A stretch of DNA of 64,000 nt from Pantoea sp. At-9b. GTDB taxonomy: Bacteria > Pseudomonadota > Gammaproteobacteria > Enterobacterales > Enterobacteriaceae. The stretch covers positions 124,001 through 188,000 of the forward strand of contig NC_014837.1 in the NCBI RefSeq assembly GCF_000175935.2, read 5' to 3'. Position 1 is the first letter of the stretch; the number at the start of each line of letters is the position of its first letter. The notes beneath the pieces are model-generated. The model saw nothing but the letters and a program-made list of their open reading frames with translations. It was not told the DNA's origin and did no database searches. Made by a program: the position numbers and the translations under genes. Below are positions 46,441-56,172 of this stretch, in pieces.

Positions 46441-47565
46441 GTGAAAGTTCTGACCGTATTTGGTACTCGTCCTGAGGCAATCAAGATGGCACCGTTGGTG
46501 CAGGCATTGGCCCAGGATGCTGCTTTTGAGTCGCGCCTGTGCGTCACCGCCCAGCATCGCGAAATGCTCGATCAAGTGCTGCGTCTGTTCAATCTGCAAC
46601 CGGACTATGATCTCAATATCATGCGTCCGGAGCAGGGGCTGACAGAAATCACCTGTCGCATTTTGCAGGGTATGAAAACCGTACTGGCCGATTTCCGTCC
46701 TGATGTGGTGTTGGTGCATGGCGATACCACCACCACGCTGGCTGCCAGCCTGGCGGCGTTTTATCATCAAATCCCGGTCGGGCACGTCGAAGCGGGCCTG
46801 CGAACCGGAAATCTGATGTCGCCGTGGCCGGAAGAGGCGAACCGGACCCTGACCGGCCATCTGGCAACGTATCACTTCACCCCGACACAAACCTCGCGCG
46901 AGAATTTGCTGCGCGAGAATCTGCCGGATTCACGTATTTTCGTTACCGGCAATACGGTGATTGATGCGCTGTTATGGGTGCGCGATCGCGTGCTGGACGA
47001 TGCCGATCTGAATGCCCGGTTGATGGCGCGTTATCCGTTCCTTGATGCGGATAAAAAGCTGATTCTGGTTACGGGTCATCGGCGCGAGAGTTTTGGTGAC
47101 GGTTTTGAGCGCATTTGCAGTGCGTTGGCGCAGATTGCCCGCCAGCACCCACAGGCGCAAATCGTCTACCCGGTGCACCTCAATCCGAATGTCAGCGAGC
47201 CGGTAAACCGCATCCTGAGTGGCATCGATAATGTCATGTTGATTGAGCCACAGGAGTATCTGCCGTTTGTCTGGTTGATGAATCGCGCCTGGCTGATCCT
47301 CACCGATTCCGGTGGTATTCAGGAGGAGGCACCTTCGCTTGGCAAACCGGTATTGGTGATGCGTGACACCACCGAACGCCCGGAGGCGGTTGCCGCTGGC
47401 ACCGTCAGGCTGGTGGGGACCGATGTGGATAAAATTGTGGCAGAAGTCAGCCTGCTGCTGAATAACGATGAAGTTTGGCAGGCGATGAGCCATGCGCACA
47501 ATCCCTATGGCGACGGCCAGTCCTGCGCGCGCATTTTGCAGGTCCTTAAAAATTACAGAGCTTAA
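46441..47565 (+). CDS. wecB: WecB, UDP-GlcNAc 2-epimerase
   Basis: A 374-aa cytosolic epimerase converting UDP-GlcNAc to UDP-ManNAc for ECA. The GTG at 46441 is used (protein begins [20 protein letters not shown], matching E. coli WecB at 376 aa), with GAGAGAAG just upstream. Signature segments are [73 protein letters not shown]. It lies 10 bases after wzzE and 2 before wecC. Confidence 0.97.
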   Translation: MKVLTVFGTRPEAIKMAPLVQALAQDAAFESRLCVTAQHREMLDQVLRLFNLQPDYDLNIMRPEQGLTEITCRILQGMKTVLADFRPDVVLVHGDTTTTLAASLAAFYHQIPVGHVEAGLRTGNLMSPWPEEANRTLTGHLATYHFTPTQTSRENLLRENLPDSRIFVTGNTVIDALLWVRDRVLDDADLNARLMARYPFLDADKKLILVTGHRRESFGDGFERICSALAQIARQHPQAQIVYPVHLNPNVSEPVNRILSGIDNVMLIEPQEYLPFVWLMNRAWLILTDSGGIQEEAPSLGKPVLVMRDTTERPEAVAAGTVRLVGTDVDKIVAEVSLLLNNDEVWQAMSHAHNPYGDGQSCARILQVLKNYRA

Positions 47566-47567
47566 CC

Positions 47568-48827
47568 ATGAGTTTTCACACCATTTCCGTTATTGGACTG
47601 GGTTACATTGGGCTGCCAACGGCAGCCGTTTTTGCTTCTCGGGAAATTAAAGTGGTGGGCGTTGATATCAACGCCCATGCGGTCGACACCATTAATCGTG
47701 GTGAGATTCATATTGTCGAGCCGGACCTCGATGAGGTGGTGCGTGAGGCCGTTTGTCGCGGCTATCTGCGTGCCACGACGCAGGTTGAAGCGGCCGATGC
47801 CTTTCTGATCGCGGTGCCTACGCCTTTTATGGGCGATCACCAACCCGACCTCAGCTATGTACAGGCTGCGGCGTCCGCAATCGCCCCGGTCTTAAAAACG
47901 GGCGATTTAGTGATTCTCGAATCCACTTCCCCGGTCGGGACAACGGAACAGTTAGCTGGCTGGCTGGCCGCTGCACGTCCGGACCTGCGTTTTCCCCAGC
48001 AGGGTGATGAGGTGGATATCGCGATCGCCTACTGCCCGGAGCGTGTGCTGCCTGGCAAAGTGATGGTGGAACTGATTGAAAACGATCGTGTGATCGGCGG
48101 CATGACGCCCGCTTGTTCCGCACGGGCCAGCGAGCTATACCGCATCTTCCTGCGCGGCGCATGCGTGGAAACCAACGCGCGCACGGCGGAAATGTGCAAG
48201 CTGACGGAAAATAGCTTCCGCGACGTCAATATCGCATTTGCCAATGAACTGTCGCTGATTTGTGCCGAACAGGGGATTAACGTCTGGGAACTGATCGCGT
48301 TGGCGAATCGCCATCCTCGCGTCAATATTCTGCAACCCGGCCCGGGGGTCGGGGGTCACTGCATCGCCGTCGATCCCTGGTTTATCGTGGCGCAAAACCC
48401 GCAGCAGGCACGCCTGATCCGCACCGCGCGGGAAGTGAACGATGCCAAGCCGTATTGGGTACTGGATCAGGTCAAGCAAGCGCTGGCCGAATGTCTGACC
48501 GCCAGCGGTAAACGCGCCAGCGAGGTGACCATCGCCTGTTTTGGTCTGGCGTTTAAGCCGAATATCGATGACCTGCGCGAAAGCCCGGCGATGGCGGTGA
48601 CAGCGTTGATTGCTGATTGGCACAGTGGCACCACTTGGGTGGTAGAGCCGCATATCGACACCATTCCCCCACGGCTGGATCATAAAGCCACCTTGGTGAC
48701 CTGCGCAGACGCTCTGCAACAGGCGGATATCCTGGTGATGCTGGTGGATCACACACCGTTCCGGGCCATTGATGCCGCACAGGTCACCCAGTCGTGGATC
48801 GTCGATACTAAAGGGGTCTGGCGATGA
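47568..48827 (+). CDS. wecC: WecC, UDP-N-acetyl-D-mannosamine dehydrogenase
   Basis: A 419-aa NAD-dependent dehydrogenase (E. coli 420 aa) that oxidises UDP-ManNAc twice to UDP-ManNAcA. It has an N-terminal Rossmann motif VIGLGYIGLPTAAVFA, ESTSPVGTTE, the catalytic-Cys motif GPGVGGHCIAVDPWF, and a C-terminal FGLAFKPNIDDLRESPA. In E. coli it is followed by rffG and rffH. Here the stop (ATGA) is followed only 21 bases later by wecD. Confidence 0.97.
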   Translation: MSFHTISVIGLGYIGLPTAAVFASREIKVVGVDINAHAVDTINRGEIHIVEPDLDEVVREAVCRGYLRATTQVEAADAFLIAVPTPFMGDHQPDLSYVQAAASAIAPVLKTGDLVILESTSPVGTTEQLAGWLAAARPDLRFPQQGDEVDIAIAYCPERVLPGKVMVELIENDRVIGGMTPACSARASELYRIFLRGACVETNARTAEMCKLTENSFRDVNIAFANELSLICAEQGINVWELIALANRHPRVNILQPGPGVGGHCIAVDPWFIVAQNPQQARLIRTAREVNDAKPYWVLDQVKQALAECLTASGKRASEVTIACFGLAFKPNIDDLRESPAMAVTALIADWHSGTTWVVEPHIDTIPPRLDHKATLVTCADALQQADILVMLVDHTPFRAIDAAQVTQSWIVDTKGVWR

Positions 48828-48848
48828 AATACTTTTCGGTTAGCGACC

Positions 48849-49556
48849 ATGTCGATTCACGTCAGTATTAACCCACTGGCGTGGGAAAGTGGCTTTTTTG
48901 GCTTGAATACCGCGCGCCTGGAGATTGACGGTGACACACCGTTGGCGCAGGCGTTGCAGCAACCCTATAAATTGTGGCAAATCAAGGTCGCGGCTGACCG
49001 CCATGATGTGATCGATGCCATCAGCCAGCACCGCTTTCAGCTGGTGGAAGGGGAAGCCGATCTCGCTATTAATATCAAACGTACCGAGCGGCAAACGGGC
49101 GTGCGCATCGCGCGCGAAGCCCAGATCCCGCAACTGCGTGCTGCTGCCGCCAGTGCGTTCAGCCTGAGCCGCTTTCGCACCCCCTGGTATCAGGCCGATG
49201 ACAGCAGCCGCTTTTATGCGCAGTGGATTGAGAATGCGGTGCGTGGCACCTTTGATAACCAATGCCTGATTGCCTGTGATGAACAAGGTGCCTTGCAGGG
49301 CTTTGTCTCAATACGCGAACAGCAGGGCGATGCGCGTATTGGGCTGCTGGCCGTGCTGCCGGAAGCGCAGGGCAAGGGTATCGGCCAGCGCCTGTTGCTG
49401 GCGGCGGCCGACTGGGGGCGGGTACGCCAGCTTAATCGGCTGCGCGTGGCCACCCAACTGAGCAATCTTACGGCGATGCGCCTCTATTTACGCAGCGGTG
49501 CACGGCTGGAAAGCACCGCCTGGTGGTTCTACAGGAACGCACATGATCCCATTTAA
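48849..49556 (+). CDS. wecD: WecD (RffC), dTDP-fucosamine acetyltransferase
   Basis: A 235-aa GNAT-fold enzyme that acetylates dTDP-4-amino-4,6-dideoxygalactose to dTDP-Fuc4NAc using acetyl-CoA. The N-terminal substrate domain resembles E. coli (VSINPLAWESGFFGLN against SIEPLTWENAFFGVN). The acetyl-CoA loop is EAQGKGIGQRLLLAA, followed by LRVATQLSNLTAMRLYLRSGARLE. The start has no strong ribosome site and probably relies on coupling to wecC. The 3' end overlaps wecE by 14 bases. Confidence 0.93.
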   Translation: MSIHVSINPLAWESGFFGLNTARLEIDGDTPLAQALQQPYKLWQIKVAADRHDVIDAISQHRFQLVEGEADLAINIKRTERQTGVRIAREAQIPQLRAAAASAFSLSRFRTPWYQADDSSRFYAQWIENAVRGTFDNQCLIACDEQGALQGFVSIREQQGDARIGLLAVLPEAQGKGIGQRLLLAAADWGRVRQLNRLRVATQLSNLTAMRLYLRSGARLESTAWWFYRNAHDPI

Positions 49557-50673
49557 TGCGCCCCCGATCGTGGGCAGTGAAGTTGAATATATGCAGTCGG
49601 CGATGGCCAGCGGCAAACTGTGCGGCGATGGCGGTTTTACCCGGCGTTGTCAGCAGTGGATGGAGCAACACTTCGGCAGCAAAAAGGTGCTGCTGACGCC
49701 TTCCTGCACGGCTTCGCTGGAGATGGCGGCGCTGCTGATTGATATCCAGCCCGGCGATGAAGTGATTATGCCGAGCTATACCTTTGTCTCCACCGCCAAT
49801 GCCTTCGTGCTGCGGGGGGCCACTATCGTGTTTGTTGATGTGCGCCCTGATACGTTGAACATCGACGAAACCCTGATTGAAGCGGCAATCACTGAAAAGA
49901 CCCGTGCCATTGTGCCGGTCCATTACGCGGGCGTTGCCTGCGAAATGGACACCATCATGGCGTTAGCGACCAAATACCAACTCTGGGTGATTGAGGATGC
50001 GGCGCAGGGGGTGATGTCGCAATACAAAGGGCGGGCGCTTGGCACCATCGGGCATATTGGTTGTTTCAGCTTCCATGAAACCAAAAACTACACCGCAGGC
50101 GGTGAAGGTGGGGCGACGCTGATCAATGACGCGAAAATGGTGGAGCGTGCGGAGATCATCCGTGAAAAAGGCACTAATCGCAGCCAGTTCTTCCGTGGGC
50201 AGGTGGATAAATATACCTGGCGTGACATCGGCTCCAGCTATTTGATGGCAGATTTGCAGGCCGCGTATCTTTGGGCGCAACTGGAAGTGGCCGAACGTAT
50301 TAACCAGCAGCGTTTACGTTTGTGGCATCACTATTATGCGGCGCTGCAACCGCTGGCGGCGGCTGGACGTATTGACTTGCCGGTGGTATCGGACAACTGT
50401 CGTCACAACGCGCATATGTTTTATATCAAACTGCGCGACAGCCACGATCGCCAGGCGCTGATTAACTGGATGAAAGAAGCGGAAATCCTCACCGTTTTTC
50501 ATTACATTCCGTTGCATTCATCTCCGGCCGGTGAACGTTTTGGCCGTTTCCACGGCGACGATGTGGTCACCACGCGTGAGAGCGAGCGCTTGTTGCGCTT
50601 GCCACTGTTCTACAACCTGTCGGACAACAATCAGCGCACGGTGATTAACTCCCTGCTGAGCTTCTTTGCCTGA
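49543..50673 (+). CDS. wecE: WecE, dTDP-4-amino-4,6-dideoxygalactose transaminase
   Basis: A 376-aa PLP-dependent DegT/DnrJ/EryC1 family aminotransferase, the same length as E. coli WecE. It aminates dTDP-4-keto-6-deoxyglucose with glutamate. The start is MIPFNAPPIVG. The PLP lysine is Lys181 in SFHETKNYTAGGEGG. Other motifs are PSYTFVSTANAF, VHYAGVACEM and EDAAQG. Its substrate comes from RffG and RffH (or RmlB and RmlA), genes absent from this operon. Confidence 0.97.
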   Translation: MIPFNAPPIVGSEVEYMQSAMASGKLCGDGGFTRRCQQWMEQHFGSKKVLLTPSCTASLEMAALLIDIQPGDEVIMPSYTFVSTANAFVLRGATIVFVDVRPDTLNIDETLIEAAITEKTRAIVPVHYAGVACEMDTIMALATKYQLWVIEDAAQGVMSQYKGRALGTIGHIGCFSFHETKNYTAGGEGGATLINDAKMVERAEIIREKGTNRSQFFRGQVDKYTWRDIGSSYLMADLQAAYLWAQLEVAERINQQRLRLWHHYYAALQPLAAAGRIDLPVVSDNCRHNAHMFYIKLRDSHDRQALINWMKEAEILTVFHYIPLHSSPAGERFGRFHGDDVVTTRESERLLRLPLFYNLSDNNQRTVINSLLSFFA

Positions 50674-51926
50674 TGTCACTCGCGAAAGCCTCGGTGTGGA
50701 CCGCCTCGTCGACACTGGTCAAAATTGTGGCCGGTTTGCTGGTGGTCAAATTGCTGGCCGTCAGCTTCGGGCCGGAAGGCGTGGGGCAGGCCGGCAACTT
50801 CCGTCAGTTGATTACCGTGCTCGGCGTGTTGGCCGGTGCCGGGATCTTTAACGGCGTCACCACTTATGTGGCGCAATTTCAGCAGCAGCCCGCCTCGCTG
50901 CGTGCCGTCACTGGCACGGCATCCGCGCTGGTGTTGGCTTTCTCCACGCTGCTGGCGCTGGTGTTTCTGCTGGCGGCGGCACCCATCAGTCGGGCGCTGT
51001 TCGGCCACGACCACTATCAGGGTGTGGTGCGTATTGTCGCCTTTCTCCAGCTTGGTATCGCCTGGGCTAATCTGACGCTGGCCTTGCTGAAAGGCTTTCG
51101 CGATGCGCGTGGCAATGCGCTGGCGCTGATTGCCGGTAGCCTGATCGGCGTGGTGGCGTATGTGCTGTGCTGGTGGATCGGTGGCTATGCCGGTGCGTTG
51201 GTCGGGCTGGCGCTGGTACCTGCGCTGGTGGTGGTCCCGGCGTTGGCGATGTTGCGGCGTCATCAACAGGTGTTGCCGCTACGCTGGTTAAAACCGGTCT
51301 GGGAACCGCAGCTGGCGCGTAATCTGGCGAAGTTTACCCTGATGGCGTTGATCACCTCCGTGACGCTGCCGGTCGCCTGGGTGATGATGCGTAACTTGCT
51401 GGCGCAGCAGCAAGGCTGGGCGCAGGTAGGGCTGTGGCAGGGGGTGACCAGCATTTCCGATGCGTATCTGCAATTTATTACCGCGACCTTTAGCGTCTGG
51501 TTGTTGCCCACTTTGGCCCGTCTGGAACATAAGCCACAGATTGCGCGAGAAATTATGCGTGCGCTGCGCTTTGTGCTGCCAGCGGTAGCGGCGGCCAGTT
51601 TCTGCGTCTGGTTGCTGCGTGATGTCGCCATCTGGCTGCTGTTTTCCACCCAGTTTGCCGCCATGCGCGACCTGTTTGTCTGGCAACTGTGCGGTGACGT
51701 GTTTAAAGTCGGTGCCTATGTTTTCGGCTATCTGGTGATCGCCAAAGCCTCGTTGCGTTTTTATATCCTGACTGAAGTCAGCCAGTTCATCTTACTGATG
51801 GTGTTTTCCCACTGGCTGATTCCGTTACATGGCACTGTCGGTGCTGCACAAGCCTATATGGCAACCTACATTTGTTACTTTGCGCTCTGCTGTGGCGCTT
51901 TCACGATTTATTGCCGAAGAAAATGA
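50673..51926 (+). CDS. wzxE: WzxE, ECA lipid III flippase
   Basis: A 417-aa MOP/PST-superfamily flippase with about 12 transmembrane segments. It starts MSLAKASVWTASSTLVKIVAGLLVVKLLAVSFGPEGVGQ, typical of WzxE. It moves the undecaprenyl-linked ECA trisaccharide across the inner membrane. It overlaps wecE by one base (TGATG) and wecF by four (ATGA). Confidence 0.96.
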   Translation: MSLAKASVWTASSTLVKIVAGLLVVKLLAVSFGPEGVGQAGNFRQLITVLGVLAGAGIFNGVTTYVAQFQQQPASLRAVTGTASALVLAFSTLLALVFLLAAAPISRALFGHDHYQGVVRIVAFLQLGIAWANLTLALLKGFRDARGNALALIAGSLIGVVAYVLCWWIGGYAGALVGLALVPALVVVPALAMLRRHQQVLPLRWLKPVWEPQLARNLAKFTLMALITSVTLPVAWVMMRNLLAQQQGWAQVGLWQGVTSISDAYLQFITATFSVWLLPTLARLEHKPQIAREIMRALRFVLPAVAAASFCVWLLRDVAIWLLFSTQFAAMRDLFVWQLCGDVFKVGAYVFGYLVIAKASLRFYILTEVSQFILLMVFSHWLIPLHGTVGAAQAYMATYICYFALCCGAFTIYCRRK

Positions 51927-52993
51927 CGTTAACTCACGTGCTGGGATCGGATATCCCTCATCATAATCACACCGTGCTGCGTTTCTTTAATGACGTGCTC
52001 AGCACGCAACAGCCGTTGGATACACCGCGTCGATTTATGGTGGTCACCGCCACGCCCGCCGCGTTGCAGGCTTACCCGGCGTTGCAAATTGAAACCTGGC
52101 CCGATAAACAGGCGCTGGCGCGGGCGGTCATTGCCCTGGCCGCCGACCGCCAGCAACGCTTCTTTTTCCACGGACAATTTAACCCTGGGATTTGGCTGGC
52201 GTTGTTGAACGGTAAGTTACGTCGCCATCAGGCGTTCTGGCACGTTTGGGGTGCAGACCTGTACGAAGAGGGCAACGGTCTGAAGTACCGGCTGTTCTAT
52301 CTGCTACGGCGGATCGCGCAGGGCCGTATGGCGCGTGTGTTCGCTACGCGGGGCGATCTGCATCATTATCAGCAGCGTCATCCGCGGGTGCCGACGTCGT
52401 TGCTCTATTTTCCTACGCGTATGCCGGAATGTGCCGTGCCGGGCGCAGCAGAACAGCATGATTTTACTGTGCTATTGGGCAATTCGGGCGATCGCAGTAA
52501 CCGGCATATTGCTGGTTTGCAGGCGATCAAGTCACAATTCGGTGATCAAATAAAGGTGGTGGTGCCGCTTGGCTATCCCACTAATAATGATGCATATATT
52601 AATGAAATTGCCACGGCGGCTGCACGCCTGTTCCCCGATGGGCAGGTCACGCTGTTGCGCGATAAGATCGATTTTGAGGCTTATCTGGCGCTGCTGAGCC
52701 GCTGCCATCTGGGCTATTTTATGTTTGAACGCCAGCAGGGGATTGGTACTCTCTGCCTGCTGATTCAGGCTGGCATTCCGTTTGTCCTCAACCGCAAAAA
52801 CCCGTTCTGGCGTGATCTCAGCGAGCAGGGGTTACCGGTATTGTTCAGTGACGATGTGCTGGACAGCACGCGGGTGGCCGAGGCACAGCGCCAGTTGAAG
52901 CAGTGCGATCCCGCCCGCATCGCTTTTTTTGCTCCTGGCTATCTGACAGGGTGGTGCGAGGCGCTCACTCTGAGTGAAACGGAGAAATTATGA
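51923..52993 (+). CDS. wecF: WecF (RffT), Fuc4NAc transferase
   Basis: A 356-aa GT56 glycosyltransferase (E. coli 359 aa) that adds Fuc4NAc to lipid II of ECA to give lipid III. The start is [26 protein letters not shown], within the wzxE stop. Conserved blocks are [53 protein letters not shown] and [24 protein letters not shown]. Confidence 0.96.
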   Translation: MTLTHVLGSDIPHHNHTVLRFFNDVLSTQQPLDTPRRFMVVTATPAALQAYPALQIETWPDKQALARAVIALAADRQQRFFFHGQFNPGIWLALLNGKLRRHQAFWHVWGADLYEEGNGLKYRLFYLLRRIAQGRMARVFATRGDLHHYQQRHPRVPTSLLYFPTRMPECAVPGAAEQHDFTVLLGNSGDRSNRHIAGLQAIKSQFGDQIKVVVPLGYPTNNDAYINEIATAAARLFPDGQVTLLRDKIDFEAYLALLSRCHLGYFMFERQQGIGTLCLLIQAGIPFVLNRKNPFWRDLSEQGLPVLFSDDVLDSTRVAEAQRQLKQCDPARIAFFAPGYLTGWCEALTLSETEKL

Positions 52994-54333
52994 CCCTCAT
53001 GCAGTTCAGCGGTCTGCTGGTGGTGTATCTGTTCTCGCTGGGGTTTATTCTGACCCTGACCTGGCGGGAATTTAAGCGGGTGCGGTTCAACTTCCACCTG
53101 TTCTTTACCATTTTGTTTTTACTGACATTTTATTTTGGCTTTCCGCTGACCAGCGTGTTGGTGTTTCGCTTCAATATGGCGGTGGTGCCGGCGGAATTTC
53201 TGTTGCAGGCGCTGCTGGCTGCCACCAGTTTCTATGCCATCTATTATGTCAGCTACAAAGTTCGTTTACGCCCGGCCACGGCTCCACCGCGTAAACCCTG
53301 GTTGCAGATGAACCGGGTGGAGACCCATCTCACCTGTCTGCTGTTGGCGCTGGTGGCGATCGGCACCGTGACGGTGTTCTTTATGCACAATGGCCTGCTG
53401 CTGTTCCGGTTAACGGCCTATAACCAGATCTTCTCCAGTGAAGTGTCCGGTGTGGCGCTCAAACGCTTCTTCTACTTCTTCATCCCGGCGATGTTGATTC
53501 GTTATTTCCTCAACCCGACTCAGCGTCAGTGGCTGCTCTTTTTGCTGGTTTCAGTGGCCTTTGGTCTGCTGACCTATGCGCTGGTGGGGGGCACACGCGC
53601 AAATATCATCATCGCTTTCGCGTTGTTCCTGTTTATCGGTATTACCCGTGGCTGGATCACGCTGTGGATGCTGGCCGGCGCAGGGGTGATGGCGATCGGT
53701 GGCATGTTCTGGCTGGCACTGCGTCGTTATAACCTCGATGTAATGGGGGATGAGGCGTTTTATACCTTCCTCTATCTGACGCGCGATACCTTCTCACCGT
53801 GGGAAAATCTGGCGTTGCTGTTGCAGCATTACGACAAGATCTCGTTCCAGGGGCTGGCACCGATGTGGCGTGATTTTTACGTGTTTATCCCTAGCTGGCT
53901 GTGGCCGGGACGCCCTTCGATGGTGCTGAACAGCGCCAACTACTTTACCTGGGAAGTGCTGAATAACCACTCCGGGCTGGCGATCTCGCCAACGTTACTT
54001 GGGTCGCTGTTGGTGATGGGTGGCGTGTGGTTTATTCCGCTGGGTGCCGTTGCGGTCGGCCTGTTAATGAAAGGCTTCGATAACCTGTATGCCCGCGGGC
54101 GTCAGGAGAGCAACCGCTACAATGGGGCCATTTTGCAAAGTTTTTGTTTTGGTGCGGTGTTTAACATGATCGTGCTGGCGCGTGAAGGGCTGGATGCGTT
54201 CGGATCGCGCGTGGTGTTTTTCTGCGTTATTTTTGCCGCCTGCTTATTGGTGGCGAAGCTGCTTTACTGGCTGTTGGATCGTGCCGGGCTTATCCGGCAA
54301 CGCGGCGAGCCAGTGTTACCCAGCCCTTTTTAA
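52990..54333 (+). CDS. wzyE: WzyE, ECA polymerase
   Basis: A 447-aa polytopic membrane protein (E. coli 450 aa) with about 11 transmembrane segments, for example [17 protein letters not shown] and [19 protein letters not shown]. It links ECA trisaccharides on undecaprenyl pyrophosphate in the periplasm. The conserved loop [14 protein letters not shown] and the [15 protein letters not shown] segment support the call. It overlaps wecF by 4 bases. Confidence 0.95.
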   Translation: MTLMQFSGLLVVYLFSLGFILTLTWREFKRVRFNFHLFFTILFLLTFYFGFPLTSVLVFRFNMAVVPAEFLLQALLAATSFYAIYYVSYKVRLRPATAPPRKPWLQMNRVETHLTCLLLALVAIGTVTVFFMHNGLLLFRLTAYNQIFSSEVSGVALKRFFYFFIPAMLIRYFLNPTQRQWLLFLLVSVAFGLLTYALVGGTRANIIIAFALFLFIGITRGWITLWMLAGAGVMAIGGMFWLALRRYNLDVMGDEAFYTFLYLTRDTFSPWENLALLLQHYDKISFQGLAPMWRDFYVFIPSWLWPGRPSMVLNSANYFTWEVLNNHSGLAISPTLLGSLLVMGGVWFIPLGAVAVGLLMKGFDNLYARGRQESNRYNGAILQSFCFGAVFNMIVLAREGLDAFGSRVVFFCVIFAACLLVAKLLYWLLDRAGLIRQRGEPVLPSPF

Positions 54334-54357
54334 CCTCCGGGCCTAACAGGAAAACGG

Positions 54358-55107
54358 TTGACGTTGAATACGATAAAAAAAGAGGAGCCGCGTTATGCGC
54401 TGCGCGGTATCGATCTCTACGCCTTTCACGATATGGCGTCCTTTCTTAACTTTCTGCTGCCGAATGAAAAGCCACGCAGCGGTACGCTGGTGGCCATCAA
54501 CGCCGAAAAAATGCTGACGCTGGAAAGCGATGCCGAAGTGCGGGCGCTGATTGAACAGGCTGAATTTAAGTATGCTGATGGCATCAGCATTGTGCGTTCG
54601 CTACGCAAGAAATATCCGCAGCTCCAGGTCAACCGGATTGCCGGGGCTGATTTGTGGGAGGCGCTGATGGAACGAGCGGGTCGCAGCGGTATCCCGGTGT
54701 TTTTGCTTGGCGGCCATGACACGGTATTGCAGGAAACCTGTGAGAAATTACGTCGTCAGTGGAATGTGAACATTGTTGGCAGCCAGGACGGTTATTTCAC
54801 GCCGCAGGAGCGCGAGGCGCTGTTTGCACGTATCGCTGCCAGCAACGCCCAGATTGTTAGCGTCGCGCTGGGATCGCCGCGTCAGGAGCTGCTGATGCGA
54901 GATTGCCGCGCCCATTGGCCTGACGCGCTGTATATGGGGGTGGGCGGCACCTACGATGTGTTCACGGGTCATGTCGCGCGCGCACCGCGCAGCTGGCAAA
55001 AACTCGGTCTGGAGTGGCTTTATCGTTTGATTCGCCAGCCTTCACGCTGGCGTCGCCAAATAAAGTTGCTGAAATATTTAGGCTACCATTGGCGTGGTGA
55101 TCTCTGA
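54358..55107 (+). CDS. wecG: WecG (RffM), UDP-ManNAcA transferase
   Basis: A 249-aa GT26 (WecB/TagA/CpsF) family enzyme that adds ManNAcA to lipid I of ECA. TTG at 54358 is used because CAGGA lies about 7 bases upstream and no in-frame ATG occurs near; a second TTG at 54364 is possible. Motifs are [74 protein letters not shown] and GLEWLYRL. It is the last gene of the ECA operon. In E. coli yifK follows before argX; here it is absent. Confidence 0.95.
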   Translation: MTLNTIKKEEPRYALRGIDLYAFHDMASFLNFLLPNEKPRSGTLVAINAEKMLTLESDAEVRALIEQAEFKYADGISIVRSLRKKYPQLQVNRIAGADLWEALMERAGRSGIPVFLLGGHDTVLQETCEKLRRQWNVNIVGSQDGYFTPQEREALFARIAASNAQIVSVALGSPRQELLMRDCRAHWPDALYMGVGGTYDVFTGHVARAPRSWQKLGLEWLYRLIRQPSRWRRQIKLLKYLGYHWRGDL

Positions 55108-55108
55108 T

Positions 55109-55132
55109 ATTGCTGATTAATGCAGCAATTTC
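55109..55132 (+). terminator. Weak hairpin after the ECA operon
   Basis: ATTGCTG (55109-55115) and CAGCAAT (55123-55129), with a 7-base loop and only three T afterwards. A modest candidate for the wec operon end. Confidence 0.4.
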
Positions 55133-55215
55133 CGCTGGGGACAGGGATAAAGTGCAGCATTTATCGACGGAATGCACAAAGCGTAACCAAACGCGTTTTT
55201 TTATTAAAATTGCAC

Positions 55216-55244
55216 TGGACAGCCTGATATCAAATCCGTAGTAT
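55216..55244 (+). promoter_or_regulatory. Promoter of the argX-hisR-leuT-proM tRNA operon
   Basis: -35 TGGACA (55216-55221), 17-base spacer, -10 TAGTAT (55239-55244), followed by a GC-containing stretch (GCACATCCGC) about 20 bases before the first tRNA. The GC-rich discriminator fits stringent control of stable RNA promoters. Confidence 0.65.
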
Positions 55245-55265
55245 GCACATCCGCAACGGCGCTAC

Positions 55266-55342
<77 letters not shown>

Positions 55343-55405
55343 TTAAGTTTGTGCGCAAGAGCTTCGGTGGTTTTAAATACCGCGTTAGGCAGTAAATAGA
55401 TTTAT

Positions 55406-55482
55406 GGTGGCTATAGCTCAGTTGGTAGAGCCCTGGATTGTGATTCCAGTTGTCGTGGGTTCGAGTCCCATTAGCCACCCCA
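55406..55482 (+). tRNA. hisR: tRNA-His (anticodon GTG)
   Basis: 77 bases including the extra 5' G (G-1) characteristic of tRNA-His and encoded CCA. The anticodon arm is CTGGATTGTGATTCCAG, anticodon GTG. The T-arm is GGGTTCGAGTCCC. Confidence 0.98.
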
Positions 55483-55498
55483 GATTTTGCTGGGACAT

Positions 55499-55585
55499 GC
55501 GAAGGTGGCGGAATTGGTAGACGCGCTAGCTTCAGGTGTTAGTGTCTTAACGGACGTGAGGGTTCAAGTCCCTCTCTTCGCACCA
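55499..55585 (+). tRNA. leuT: tRNA-Leu (anticodon CAG)
   Basis: 87 bases with a long class II variable arm. The anticodon loop TTCAGGT gives anticodon CAG. The acceptor stem is GCGAAGG/TCTTCGC with one mismatch-type pair, and CCA is encoded. Confidence 0.98.
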
Positions 55586-55610
55586 GGCAAAATATTAAGA
55601 TAAAAAAAAT

Positions 55611-55687
55611 CGGCGAGTAGCGCAGCTTGGTAGCGCAACTGGTTTGGGACCAGTGGGTCGGAGGTTCGAATCCTCTCTCGCCGACCA
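55611..55687 (+). tRNA. proM: tRNA-Pro (anticodon TGG)
   Basis: 77 bases, acceptor CGGCGAG/CTCGCCG, anticodon loop TTTGGGA (anticodon TGG), T-arm AGGTTCGAATCCT, encoded CCA. Last of the four tRNAs; the order Arg-His-Leu-Pro equals E. coli argX-hisR-leuT-proM. Confidence 0.98.
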
Positions 55688-55703
55688 TCTTAATATGAAA
55701 AAC

Positions 55704-55728
55704 AACCTGCTAAGAGCAGGTTTTTTTT
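55704..55728 (+). terminator. Intrinsic terminator of the tRNA operon
   Basis: Stem AACCTGCT (55704-55711), loop AAG, AGCAGGTT (55715-55722), continuing into eight T (55721-55728). Confidence 0.95.
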
Positions 55729-55756
55729 CGTCCAGAGAAAAGTGATTTCATGCCGC

Positions 55757-55869
55757 TGTCTCCTTTCTGAGACACGTAACGATCTGATTTATATCTGTTT
55801 TACATATCCTTGCATTGCCTGTCGTTCGACGGAGACAACCTAATGCCGCTTTGTCGCTTTTTCCCGACA
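55757..55869 (+). promoter_or_regulatory. Three GlrR-like activator sites upstream of glmZ
   Basis: Three exact matches to TGTC-N10-GACA, the known GlrR (YfhA) operator pattern, lie at 55757-55774, 55820-55837 and 55852-55869. They precede a sigma-54-type promoter by about 75-190 bases, the usual distance for an enhancer-binding protein. An IHF-like TATCAA element at 55916-55921 followed by a T/A-rich stretch lies between sites and promoter. Confidence 0.82.
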
Positions 55870-55943
55870 TCATCGCAGGGTTCTACTACGTCGATAAAAT
55901 TAACTATCTGATAAATATCAATTTAATTTGCAACCTGCAAACC

Positions 55944-55959
55944 TGGCACGCCTTATGCA
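55944..55959 (+). promoter_or_regulatory. Sigma-54-type promoter of glmZ
   Basis: TGGCACGCCTTATGCA matches the consensus TGGCAC-N5-TTGCA except for one base, with the GG and GC dinucleotides 12 bases apart. The glmZ 5' end lies 12 bases after it. An AATAAT element at 55959-55964 could also serve as an overlapping sigma-70 -10 box. Confidence 0.78.
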
Positions 55960-55970
55960 ATAATCTCTGC

Positions 55971-56168
55971 GTAGATGCTCATTCCACCTCTTATGTCTGC
56001 TGATGCTGCATAAACCTGGGAATGATGCAGAGCCCCTTACGGTATCCGTTGTCCAGCCAGGCAGTATCGCGCGAGCCTTATTGCAGTAACAGGACATTAC
56101 GTTGAGTCGGATACCATCAGTTGTCTTACCGACCTGATCTTACACCTGCCTCTGGCAGGTGTTTTTTT
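55971..56168 (+). ncRNA. glmZ: GlmZ small RNA
   Basis: A roughly 198-base RNA. Its 5' end, GTAGATGCTCATTCCA, matches the remembered 5' end of E. coli GlmZ. Later blocks are also shared (GAATGA.GCAGAGCC, TTACGGT, and near the 3' end TTGTC.TAC.GACCTG, the glmS-pairing region). It ends at a strong terminator. Location is also conserved: E. coli glmZ lies just upstream of hemY. GlmZ pairs with glmS mRNA with Hfq to activate GlcN6P synthase and is destroyed by RNase E with RapZ. Here it carries GlrR sites and a sigma-54 promoter, so it is probably under GlrK/GlrR control. Confidence 0.92.
56142..56168 (+). terminator. Intrinsic terminator of glmZ
   Basis: Stem ACACCTGCC, loop TCT, GGCAGGTGT, with seven T from 56162. 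It forms the 3' end of GlmZ. Confidence 0.93.
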
Positions 56169-56172
56169 ATCT

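Noticed and set aside
55815..56003. 62-codon frame upstream of and into glmZ
   Set aside because: Overlaps two GlrR-like sites, the sigma-54 promoter and the glmZ 5' end; no ribosome site.
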